NCBI GenBank assembly: GCA_009869945.1 | Contig: WIXG01000029.1 | Location: 1 to 64,000 of the forward strand | Length of the DNA: 64,000 nucleotides | Direction: 5' to 3' | Source: Mesaphorura yosii | Lineage: Eukaryota; Arthropoda; Collembola; Poduromorpha; Tullbergiidae | In this document: piece by piece, positions 50,301 through 60,664 of the stretch | Numbering within the stretch: position 1 is the first letter of the stretch | How the letters are laid out: the number at the start of each line of letters is the position of its first letter | Position numbers and translations under genes: made by a program | The notes under the pieces: model-generated | Databases searched by the model: none | What the model was told of the DNA's origin: nothing | What the model saw: only the letters and a program-made list of their open reading frames with translations

Positions 50301-53300
50301 TATAGTTCTTTGATCATGAATAATCATTTGGCCATTTTGACTCGGTTATTTTCTATGTGCTGAAAGGTGATTTTTCACTCTCACGCACTTTTCCGTTTTG
50401 TTCGTTGTATACCCTCCTTTGACGCACTTGTACACTTCATGAGAACGTGTCTCGCTGTCGCATCAAATCAATCCATCAAACTTAATACCATCAGTATGAT
50501 TGTCGATCCATCGATCCGATCGTTGTCTGAAGAAATCAAATTCGAATTAGATTCGAGATGGACATTTTGGCGACAAAACACCATCGCAGGCTCAGAAATG
50601 CTCAATTCATCGTGTCATGTCATTGATTTCACATTTCAGGTCGTTTAAATCAAATCACAGCACACATATTCAAAGTGAGCCTAACGATACTTGTCCGTGC
50701 AGTTTCGACGGTTCGGCTACTTGTCAAGGAAGCGGTTAGCCGTTCAGTTCACGGCCTTTCCAGTCGATGTTAAAGTTATTGATTAATTGATTATTGCGTG
50801 AGTTCAGTCTTTCAAGGATTCGGCTCGTTGAAATAATAATAGATGAGTGAACTCTCGCTCGCATTGCGCATTACATGATAAATGTAACCAATACCATGAG
50901 TTCGTGTGCAATTTGTCTCCGTTCGTGTGAAATGCTGTCAATAGACGCTTTTGAAAACGAAAGCAGACGCAAGTGCAACTGAATTGGAGTTGCTTTCGTG
51001 AACACTTAAAGTTGAACTGGACATTGGAATTTTGCACTTGTGAGGCCTTCGAACTCTGCGCGCACTTGAAAAGTACTCTAGCATGTAATCTTGTAATGAC
51101 CTCGATTTGTAACTAATTTAGCATTTAGCACAATACAGAGCAGGTGTTCAATTTAAATTGAGGTAATTGAGCAGCTTGATTGCTTGATTAAGGAGCACGA
51201 ATATGTTGCATGATCAAATTGGTCGGACTCGTCGAACCGACCCTGATGCCGATGTCTAGTACCCGTACCCTGAATCGACATCGCCCTCAGAGTGTTCACA
51301 GAACCATGAGACCAACGAACGTGCCGAAATAGTAGAATGTAAATGTATAGACTGGAGGACCGCTTTGACCAGACTCTAACAAAACCGACTCTGGAATGCC
51401 ACGGGTATTTTCGTTTAATTTCAGTGGGACATTCGTGACTCATGCATGCATGCATGATTCTTCATTTCATTTCAGTGCTGCATAAACAGTAATTAAGACT
51501 AGTTCACTAGCTCCGCTGATGTTGCCCATTCCTGCCCTCTGCTATTACGCCCACGGTCCGTGTTAAGGAAGTAGCATGACAAAAACTCTGAAAAGCAACA
51601 CCAACCGGACATTTTATGCGCATAGTTTGGTAACACTACCACACTCGTTCCTTACCTGAGTAAACAGTCTTAAATTATATTAAATACTCATCTTAATACG
51701 ACATGAAACGAGAAGTGTAGTATACGTTTAGGTAACTGCTTCTGTCCGTACTGGTCAGTTTAATATTAGGAGGCCATTCTGCTTCCCACATTCAATGCGA
51801 AGGTGAGCTAATAATTACGTTCGAATGGATCACGCCACTACTTTTAGAGCCCCAGTGACCAGTGAGACTAAAGCGTGCGTTTGTATTTTGTAATTTATTC
51901 TGTCTGCGGTGGTACTTGTTATTAGCGTCTGGCCTATTAGCTTCTTAGTTCTTGTATGAACGAACAAATGAACCAAGCTCAAGCCTTTCTGCTCATCTGG
52001 CAGCCATTATATATACAGCTAGCTAGCCACTAGTTACGAAACCCCAACTAGTACATTTATGAGAGACTCCTACTGCGACGAGGATCATCGACTCGAGCTT
52101 ACACAAAACACACCGTTTGCACTGAATAATTTAAACGATTGATTTTAAAGTAAAATTCTATACTCAATATGCAGAACGCTTACATTTGTACGATTTTCGA
52201 TCTCCTGGAAGTTTGGAGTTGAAGGAGTTGGAATGGAAGGTTGCACTGCAGGGAAGGACATTCATGAGTATTACCAGACATTCGTCTGGGAATTTGACAA
52301 AAATTATTGCGTAATTAGAGAACTGCGACGCGCTTTTATTAGCTCTCGCTTTGCCCTCTTGAAAGCAGAAAGAAGCAGAATGGAAACTTGTGCTACCAGT
52401 TGTCAGTTGCAAATTTTCTCGTCAGTGACTCATATTACATGCCCATCTAACCATTGCTATGTACATTATGGTTATTAGCTTCGTTACATCGCAGTTAGTA
52501 GTTTTCATCATGAATCGTCGCGCAGATGACAAAACAAACTTTAAGGGAGACTTGGACTGACACTGTGGGCCAAATGAAGTTTACTGAACTTCGCTGACAT
52601 GACACAATTGACTGTAGACACTGACAGAAGTCACACCAGGCTTAACCAGCGGTCAAAATCCAAAAGGGATGACTCTGTTAGTAGCTTTGTAGCTTCAGGC
52701 TAATGCTTATGCGTGGATGATTCAAATTAAGTCAATTGAGGATAATTATTATGCAATATCGAATGTTAAGTGGTTCTCATATGGTTAATAATGGCTATCA
52801 ATGCCGACCATACTCATACTGAGTGAATTCATTTCAAGTCCGGCGTCAGATCATCTGGTGAACTACCGAGCTTGATAAACTCATGTAGTTGTAGTTGACA
52901 TGAGCATGACTCTGTGAATCTCATTATCATTATCATTAGCAAAGTGAATCACAGTCAGTGCAGCAATGAAACATAATAAAGCAGTAGCCTTCCTAAATCC
53001 AAACTTTCGAAAAAACTCTGACAGTGTCAGTTCGCCTCATCTGCTCTGCCGAGTGAGTAATACGGTGCCAATGGTCCCGCCGTTCTTATTGGAAGTAAGT
53101 CAAATTAGAATTTATTTCTGTTTGATTTATCCTGGATCCGAACACCCACTATCCAATATAATTTCCAAACTGCATTTCGAGACTATGGAAGTAAAACAGA
53201 CACATTCAAAATACCTCGCGAGAAAGGTCTTGACCCAGTTTGCAAAGAATTAATTTTTGAAGCTTCATACATGGCTTGGACATTAACCAAAGACCTGAAG

Positions 53301-53745
53301 CAAGTTATACACGTTTTTGTGCAGAAACTGGAAGCTTAGTTTCAGGGAAAGAACAGTGAATGAAGGTAGCTTTAGTTGCTTGTTATTGGATACGGTACTA
53401 TAAACATAAGAGTTTGGGCTATTTTTAGTTTCGCACATGTTGACAGTTCGTGCAGACTGAGACGTCTACAACAAGTTTCGGCTAACAAAGCTTCAGTACT
53501 TGTCTGGGAGTCCATTTAATCTTGTTCTCTGTTTCTGTTTACAGATAAAATACTCAGCACGTTCAACAAATCACAAAATTATGCTGCGAGTACAAAAGGA
53601 ATTAGTTACGGAAACTGAACCAATCTACTGTGCATAAAAAGCGTGCTCTCATCTTGCCTCAGCGTACCTCAATCGTGAGCTGCAAAATCCTTCGTGAGTT
53701 GTTTCCTGTGTTTGGTCACGGAGGAGTTTAGCCAGTCATTGTCAG
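47395..53745. other. Non-coding spacer between the serine protease and ceramide synthase
   Basis: About 6.3 kb without a recognisable exon. An open frame of 112 codons with a real ATG at 49241-49579 has no family features. Small simple repeats occur at 51441-51456 (CATG units) and around 52921 (ATTATC units). The left and right ends should hold the promoters of the two divergent flanking genes. Confidence 0.5.
51441..51456. repeat. CATG tandem repeat, four units
   Basis: Four perfect CATG units, self-complementary. It is a short simple repeat with no visible function. Confidence 0.8.
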
Positions 53746-55401
53746 ATGTTTTCCACACTTTGGTCATGGGTTTGGAGTCCATCTATATGGCTGCCCCGTG
53801 GTTACAACTGGACCGACTTCACTCCAAATGACAAGACGCAGTATGCCAACTTCGATGATCTACTTTACCCCATTCCATTGGCCATTTGCATCATCATAGT
53901 CAGATTCCTGTTTGAAAGGTAGTGTCCTGTTGAAAGGACTTTACTCACAAACTTAAATTAATAAAATCCCTATATTATTCTCTTTCAGATTCATATTTTA
54001 TCCACTGGGAACAAAACTAGGTATAAAGAATGTGCCACGAGTGAGTGTGACTCCGAACCCGATTTTGGAAGCCGTCTACAAAGCGAAAGCAGCCCTCTCA
54101 TATAAAGACATTGAACTGTTAGCCAAGAAAACTGATTTAGAACCGAGACAAGTTGAACGATGGCTGCGAAAACGAATGATTTCGGACCGACCAACAACGC
54201 TTGCCAAATTTAGTGAATCAGGGTATGTATCAGACTAGAAATTAAAATTGAACAAGAATTTATCTGTTAAGCGTCAATTATCAATCGAAGGTTAATTGGT
54301 TTGGTTGTGATTCCAGGTGGCGGTTCTTCTGCTATTCTCTCAGTCCCGTGTTTGGCCTCTACATTTTATGGGACAAGCCATGGTTCTGGGACATAAATTA
54401 TTGTTGGTGAGTTTAAACTCTATCTAAATTCAAGAAAGAAATTTTTCCGGCTGTTCAAATGTTTCTGTGTTTTTTAGGTATGATTATCCACATCATGTAA
54501 GTTTCCTCTGACTTCATTCCACATGTTTCAAGCTTACCTTGAGTCTTCTGGTTCAGCCAATTTTTAGTGCATATTTTTCTTTTCAGAGCATGACGGATGA
54601 TGTATGGTGGTACTACATGATGGGCTCTGGTTTCTATTGGTCGCTTATGTTTTCCCAGTTCATCGACAATAAACGAAAGGATTTTTGGATAATGTTTATT
54701 CATCATTTAAGTACATTGCTCTTGTTAGCCTTTTCTTGGATATGCCATTTTTCAAGAATCGGTACCCTGGTTCTGGTACTTCACGACTGTGCGGATGTGA
54801 CTTTGGAGGTTTGATTTCCAATATTTTCCTGATTTTGGAGCATCGAGCGTCAAAAGTCCTTAATTTTATTGTGACAGATTGCCAAGATGACGCAGTATGC
54901 CGAAATGAAGAAGGCGAGTGACATTTTATTCCCCCTGTTTGCAGTTGTCTGGGTGGTCTCGAGACTCGGAATTTACCCTGGCTATATACTGAACAAGTGA
55001 GTGTGCCTATATGGTATATTAGTTCTTGAAGAACTCAACATTGAACAATGAATGCTTGAATTTTCATTAGTGTGCTGTATGAGTCACCAAAGCTGCTCGA
55101 ATCATTTCCAGCCTGTGATTTCTTAAAAGGCATGCTTCTACTGCTACTGTGTTTGCACATATTTTGGACTTGGTTTATTGTGAAAGCTGTTGCAAAAGCT
55201 GTGACTAATTCCAAGGTAAGCCAAGCAGGCGAGAGTTCGATGAATTTTAATTTACTTTGGAGAAATATTAATTCCTAGATTGGAGGCGATGAACGCAGTT
55301 CCTCAGAAGAGCTTGCAGATTCAGATATCAGCATATCAACTACCATAAAGACAACTGAAATTGCACTTAATCATAATGGAAAACTCGTGGATAGTGATTA
55401 A
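53746..55401 (+). CDS. Ceramide synthase with Hox-like and TLC (Lag1) domains
   Basis: Eight exons: 53746-53918, 53989-54222, 54317-54406, 54478-54496, 54587-54808, 54878-54996, 55071-55215 and 55279-55401, giving 374 residues in frame. The first membrane span is at about 43-62. A Hox-like domain covers about 78-130 and ends QVERWLRKRM. The TLC domain contains FYWSLMFSQF, the Lag1 motif from IHHLSTLLLLAFSW to IGTLVLVLHDCADVTLE, and further membrane segments. The catalytic His-His pair and the HDxxD acidic pair are intact, so the enzyme should be active. It N-acylates sphingoid bases with acyl-CoA in the endoplasmic reticulum. The C-terminus GDERSSSEELADSD resembles the acidic phosphorylated tail of CerS enzymes. 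Exon 4 is a 19-nt microexon. The family relates to CerS5/6 and fly schlank; acyl-chain preference cannot be read from sequence. Confidence 0.94.
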
Positions 55402-56348
55402 GCCATAAGACCAAACCAGAAATCGAAGACCTGGTCTCCTTCAGTAAACGGCGATACCGAACAAAGCTCGCTTCCTGTGTTGATATATTCTCATGTTCAC
55501 TTTGCCTGCCTTTGCAAGGTAGCTACTTAAATAGCATTTAGCTTCATATTCAATTACTTGTTTTATATTCAATCAGTCTCTTAAAATTCTTTACTTACAC
55601 TTTCCACTTTCAATAACATGCATGTATTTTTCTTTGTACTACGCGTTCAGTCTATTTGCAAAACTTTAAGTTGTATACATTGAAGTTCCTGATCCCTTTT
55701 TAGGAAAGTCATTTTTACTAGTGTTACCGTTGAATGGGAGTTAAGACATTATTTACTTAATTCCAACCAGTGACCTCGACCTGAGACTTAATCAATTATA
55801 ATTATTGATATTTTTGTTTGATTTTCAAAAGGGCCCATCAATCGTACGTTGATACTATAAAGTAAGATAATTACACTTTACGAAATATGGAAGACGCGAA
55901 ACTCTCATTACGCGAAAGGTCTCTAAATTGTGTATTCAAGCTGCAGAATCAGCTGGCGTAAGCTAAGGCTAAATACCAAACACCCTTTGCCCGTCATGTG
56001 GCTACAGCCTTTATTAGATTAAGGTCAACGACTTGCTTGTTAGTATTAAATATTCGTAATAATTGTTACGCGAAAAATATTTATCGGTAAATGAATGGAG
56101 TATGACATCAGCAATCGTGCTGCTGTTCATAATGTGTACATTTCTATTTGAAGTGATCACAACTGTTTTACCCAACTTCTCGGTGTGTTGAATTTGATGT
56201 TTTGCATAGATCATTAAAATTACATGTGGAATTGCGTTAAGCTTTGTGCTCAGTTCACCGCCTAATATTAATTATTGAATTCTTGCGTATAATCCTTTCA
56301 TCAAAAAGAAGATTTGACCACATTTATAACGTCAGTTTACTGTGGTGT
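55402..56348. other. Convergent spacer after ceramide synthase
   Basis: This is the 3' flank of two tail-to-tail genes. No canonical AATAAA for ceramide synthase was seen; ATTAAA at 56045-56050 is a possible late signal. No coding segment is recognisable. Confidence 0.4.
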
Positions 56349-56354
56349 TTTATT
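56349..56354 (-). promoter_or_regulatory. Poly(A) signal of the chitin-binding protein gene
   Basis: The minus-strand AATAAA lies about 125 bases past the stop codon of the chitin-binding gene. Confidence 0.6.
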
Positions 56355-56479
56355 CTTGAAGGATTTCTAAATAATTGATGGCTCTATATACTACTTAAAT
56401 AAGGGCTAAGTTGACTACCCATTGTCGGATTGTTTTAAACGCTGTGGCCAGGCTGCCAGTCGCCCCGATTAGACGCCGT

Positions 56480-57667
56480 TCAGGAAATGGTGTTGCCGTT
56501 AGTACCCGAACAAGGAGCTGGATCGCCCACAACACACTGTCCAACAGCAGGATCAAATACGAGACCCGGGGCGCATTCTTGCAGAGCAGGAGTTCCATTA
56601 GCACACAGCCAGTACTTCGAGCAATCGGCTGCGATTAACATAATAGCTTAATCAATTCAGATTGTAAAAGTAGACCGAGTAGTGAAGAAGAGCGCGCTCA
56701 CTATCGTGGGGAAAATTGACAACTCCAGTTGGAGGACAAAGATTGGGACAGAAAACCAAGTGCGCCACGTTGCATTGATGCAATACGGGGTCGAATTTTA
56801 GCCCCTCGGCACAGGTTTGGTGTGAAGGAGTTCCAGCCGCACAAAGCCAGTACCGACTGCAGTTTCCTTTTCAAACGTAAATCCAAAGTCCTTAAAATGT
56901 ACATTAGTATTGGTCAAAAGCAGCAAATGCCATAATTACTTTCATCCGGCAGATTAATAACGCCGGTGGGTGGGCATTCCGGCGGGCACTCGACTTCGGA
57001 CTCAACATTGCACTGTCGAATTGTAGGGTCAAACAGTGTGCCTTCTGGGCATTCGAGTATGTCCGGAAGAAGCTCGAAATTTGCACAAATCATGTACAGA
57101 CTGCAATTCCCTGTGCCAAGAAAAAAATTAGAAATATGAACCCGTGTGTATGTCACGCTGAAGTTAATGTCAGTCGTTGGAACTTTATGAACCTGGGACT
57201 GGAACTAAATAGATGCCAGGGTCAGCGCAGCTGTCATCCGGAGGTCTTGGCGTGGTGGTTGTGGTTGTAGTGGTAGTGGAAGTGTGGGCTGTTGTGGTGG
57301 ATGGTTCTCCGATCGGAGGACGAGTCCCAGCCGAACATTCTGGAACATTCTCTTCCGCGTCGCAAGTCTTTCTCTCCACGTCATAGTACGGCTTTCCAAA
57401 ATTCGTGCATTCATACTGGAACAAGTTTTCATTGAGGCAAACGTAGTAAATGGTGCAGTTGTGTGGATCTCCCTTCGACTCGCCAGTCGCAGCTCCTACG
57501 CAGCAGGAGTCCTTAAATGGTATGATTGTATTAGTTTGGATATTTGGCCAAAATCAGGCTGCAGTTAGTTTTACCGTATCATAGCAAATGCCTTCCCCAG
57601 TGCAAAAGTGGACCAGAAGAGCCAAAGCCACAAGAAACACAATAAAAATTGCGGACACCGCCTTCAT
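56480..57667 (-). CDS. Secreted protein with four type-2 chitin-binding (CBM14/peritrophin-A) domains
   Basis: Minus-strand exons 57667-57575, 57511-57193, 57110-56940, 56866-56702 and 56628-56480 give 298 residues. Exon 1 encodes a signal peptide (MKAVSAIFIVFLVALALLVH). Exon 2 holds a first, more divergent chitin-binding domain (HNCTIYYVCLNE...), then a linker dominated by Thr. Three further domains follow, each with the six-Cys pattern and the family's NCSxYWLC, CAxGLxFDP and QCNV strings; each crosses from one exon into the next at the same place. It probably binds chitin in the peritrophic matrix, cuticle or tracheal lining. The Thr-rich linker is a likely O-glycosylation site. No enzymatic domain (for example chitin deacetylase) is attached. 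An obstructor or peritrophin role cannot be separated from sequence alone. Confidence 0.9.
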
Positions 57668-59260
57668 TTTGAAAGATGGATAGAATGCTCAAGAATCATG
57701 CACTGCACAGCTTAGCAAAATAAGCCCAGTCTGAAATTTGAGGCTGTGAAATGCGTGAACAGCTTCAATTAACTGTTTGAATTGCTTTTGAATGATAGAC
57801 TACACAGTTAATGCATGGCATGATCAGTTTATCAGCAGCCCATCCTATTGTCGCGCTAATTGTAAATCATTTAAAAACTACTTGAGATTGACTCAAGTGC
57901 TAAGCATAATTAAATGCGAATGAATTCCCGATTTTTGCAATCCCGTCCGCGTGGCTTGTGGGGAAAGGGCAGAATGAGTCGAATTGGTCCATTTTAGGCT
58001 TGGGCGAACTTCTAATGAATTAACTATGAGTGCGCCAGTCTTGTATTGCAGTGAGAACAATGTTCAGGCTCCAGCTCATGCAATTCATACAATTCGGTCA
58101 AAGATAGGTGTGTTTGTGAAGGGATACAAGATTTCTAGAAAATCACTTGACCATTTCGATCCATTACACAAATGGTGACATATTTCGATTTCCGAACCGG
58201 GAGCAGTCATCCAAGTTCCATTTTTCCCGAAACTTGAACAATGGGTATTGAAATTAAGGATTTTGGTAATAGTTCATTCGCCGAGACCTTGAATTTAATA
58301 CGAACATGAATTGAGTTTTTTTTACGGCATACGTTTGCTGAGTTTGTGAGAAACGTTCCAACTGTGTATGCCTCCATTCTATGTCATTCTTGGGGAATGT
58401 TTTTGAGGAATGTCAATTTTGTCATTTTGTATTCGACTGTAGTTATTTACTGTCAAGTATGAGTCAAGTCAAGAGCCTACTGTAAAAACGCACAGTAAGA
58501 CCAAGAATTTAGTCATCAGCTACTTCGCATTGGAAAGTCGACAGAGTTCTAATGTTCCTCGAGTAGCAATAGTTGCACGAAGACTGTCGAGCATCTCTAG
58601 ACTGATCAGCAAAAAGTCTCAATTCTCAAATTACTCAAACTTTGATAAGATTAAGATTACAGATTAGTTTAACTTGTACGTTTTGCTCCGATTTGATGTA
58701 GAATTGAATTTACATTATTTTCTTTGTGCTGCTGTCCCAATTGAACATCCAGCATACAATTAAAGCTTCCAAGACGAAACTGAGTGATTGACACTTGATT
58801 CCGTTTATGACGATGGAGTTCTCCAGCAGTCAAGATCCAAAGTGAGTCAAGTCTGACAGCGTCCGAGCCAAGTAGCCAAGGCCTAATTGTATTCATGGGT
58901 ATGTTATTGCCGGATGAATACACTTGTCTTGTATTATTATTGCCATCCGCGTTTAGCGAACATACGTGCATCAAAACTCAAAATTGAGCCCACGCTAACC
59001 TAATGAATCACACTGCCTGAGTTAGTCGTATTATCTGTATTTACACAATGATTTATAACGTGGGGATACATCATCGAACACTCTTAACTTAACCTACTAA
59101 TAATGCATACCCCTCGCCTGTGCACGGGAACGCAACATTCGCTTGTCTCACACGAACGACATACACATGATAATTTATTCCTGCCCTCCAACACCAACTC
59201 CAGTTATGCCTCGCATGCACTTGGCACTTCCCAACTTTGTAAACACTTTCGTTTTCAACA
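57668..59260. other. Spacer between the chitin-binding gene and the hAT element
   Basis: The left end should hold the promoter of the chitin-binding gene. Elsewhere there are only short random open frames; I see no RNA gene or repeat. Confidence 0.45.
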
Positions 59261-59268
59261 TGTATAGT
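59261..59268. repeat. Left target-site duplication of the hAT element
   Basis: The octamer TGTATAGT abuts the left terminal repeat. The right flank has TGCATAGT, identical at seven of eight bases, the size expected for hAT insertion. Confidence 0.75.
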
Positions 59269-59308
59269 CAGAGTACGACTGTGGTTTATACCACTGTGAT
59301 ATCCCAGT

Positions 59309-59380
59309 GGGAAATACTGGTAAATAATGGGGTGGGAAATACTCCATAGAGCGGGAAATTGTGAAATACTGTGAAATATT
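59309..59380 (+). repeat. Left subterminal repeat cluster of the hAT element
   Basis: Five copies of GGGAAATACT or a close variant lie at 59309, 59334, 59353, 59361 and 59371. Such clusters serve as transposase binding sites in hAT elements. Confidence 0.75.
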
Positions 59381-59727
59381 ATTTTCTGAGTGTAGAATGC
59401 ACCCTTGCGTGCGTTGAGTATGCGGTGGCGAGGTTCAAGCTAAAAATGAGAAGGGACGACGAAGGACTCAAAAGCGTCTCACTTCAATCACACTCTTCTC
59501 TTCCATCGAGTTGGGTGTGGCTCAACACAGCATACACACACAAGACCCTGTATAGTGAAACCATTCAGAATTCTAAAGTTGTGGAGACTAGACTAATTCT
59601 TTCTTGGATGCTCTGCTACGAAGAGTAAGGTAAGTTCTACGTTAGCTATTAAATATGTAACCTAACTTGCAAGGGCATCCAACGAACTCATTAAAAATTT
59701 TAATTTTGAACTCTAGATCACCGTAAA

Positions 59728-60332
59728 ATGGATGAGTCTTTCTTAATCTCATCTCCTTTATCACCTCTGCCATCAGTTGGTTCTATCGACCGAGTCCCGT
59801 ATTTGGACTCTGATGATAATTCACGCTTGGAGATGGAGATCGACCTTGGGTCAGACAGTGATGGCTCATTGAAAAGCTCCACAGGGCCATCCACTTCAGC
59901 AGCAAGCCTAATCTCAACTTCAACTGAAAAAGTGTTTGGAAAGGGAGGCAAGCCCAAGGAACTAATCTGGGGATATTTCACTGCTGTGTTGTGCGCCGGA
60001 AGTCCCGGCAAAGTGTTTCAACGGTGCAGCGATCTTGGAAACCTCGTAAGCGCACAAGCACAGAGGATGAACCGCCACCGAGCTAAGTGCACACAACCAA
60101 ATAAGGACAATACGAAAGGTCTGATAAAAATTTTGTATTGATCATCAAATGTCTGTTTGAGTCTGTTCTTTTGGTTTGAACGTCCGTAGGCAAGGAGACA
60201 TGTGATACCTCTTCTGAAGATATTGAACCGGCTTCGCCAACGCACTTTGCGACAACGCAATCAAATTGTTACATTGATTTGATTAATGCATTCAACATTG
60301 GCTACATTTACAGAAATAAAATGTTGTATTGA
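59728..60332 (+). CDS. BED zinc-finger-like protein of the hAT element, without a transposase core
   Basis: Two coding exons, 59728-60118 and 60190-60332, give 177 residues. A probable 5' UTR intron at 59630-59715 has a perfect AG|GTAAGT donor and a CTCTAG acceptor. The N-terminal third is Ser-rich and acidic. A BED-like region runs from KPKELIWGYF to SAQAQRMNRHRAKC. The C-terminal His/Cys half of the finger (HRAKC) is present, but the first Cys pair is not spaced as C-x2-C. No RNase H-like core or dimerisation domain follows, so the protein cannot transpose DNA by itself. AATAAA at 60315-60320 overlaps the end of the coding region. It may bind the element's own subterminal repeats; that is an inference. 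Confidence 0.65.
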
Positions 60333-60353
60333 TGGCATAAAGCGGTATTTACC

Positions 60354-60421
60354 AGTATTTCCCACTCGGTTCGTATTTAACACTATTTCACAGTTTCATG
60401 CACGATTTCCCAGTATTTCAC
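60354..60421 (-). repeat. Right subterminal repeat cluster of the hAT element
   Basis: Four inverted copies of the left motif occur: AGTATTTCCC at 60354, ACTATTTCAC at 60382, GATTTCCC near 60404 and AGTATTTCAC at 60412. Confidence 0.72.
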
Positions 60422-60467
60422 AGTGGGTTGTGATATTCTCTCAAAAAGTGTGATTTGTCGTACTCTG

Positions 60468-60475
60468 TGCATAGT
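60468..60475. repeat. Right target-site duplication of the hAT element
   Basis: TGCATAGT directly follows the right terminal repeat and matches the left octamer at seven of eight positions. Confidence 0.75.
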
Positions 60476-60664
60476 GTTCTGTTCAATTTCTTAATTTAAT
60501 TCCAGAATTCAATTCAAATCTCAAGTTGCTTTAGCCCGCAATCTAAATAATTATGTACAGGACTAGGAATTGCATTTTGAATTGTACTGGTGTCAGTACT
60601 CAACGAGCCCCATCGGTCCCATGTGCGACCAGATCTAAACTCTGAATAATATCTAATGATTAAA

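Larger units (their letters stand above)
59269..60467 (+). mobile_element. Short hAT-family DNA transposon carrying a BED-finger gene
   Basis: The element is 1199 bp. It starts with CAGAGTACGAC (59269-59279) and ends with the exact reverse complement (60457-60467). It is bounded by 8-bp target duplications that differ at one base, so the insertion is fairly old but not ancient. Both ends carry inverted subterminal copies of GGGAAATACT/GTGAAATACT. A CAG-starting terminal repeat, an 8-bp duplication and a BED-type coding region together identify hAT (hobo/Ac/Tam3). It is too short for the catalytic transposase, so movement would need a partner element. Confidence 0.88.

Noticed and set aside
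59371-59628. Open frame of 85 codons at the left of the hAT element as a separate gene
   Set aside because: It does not start with a conserved context and ends at the donor of a probable 5' UTR intron of the BED gene; better read as leader sequence.
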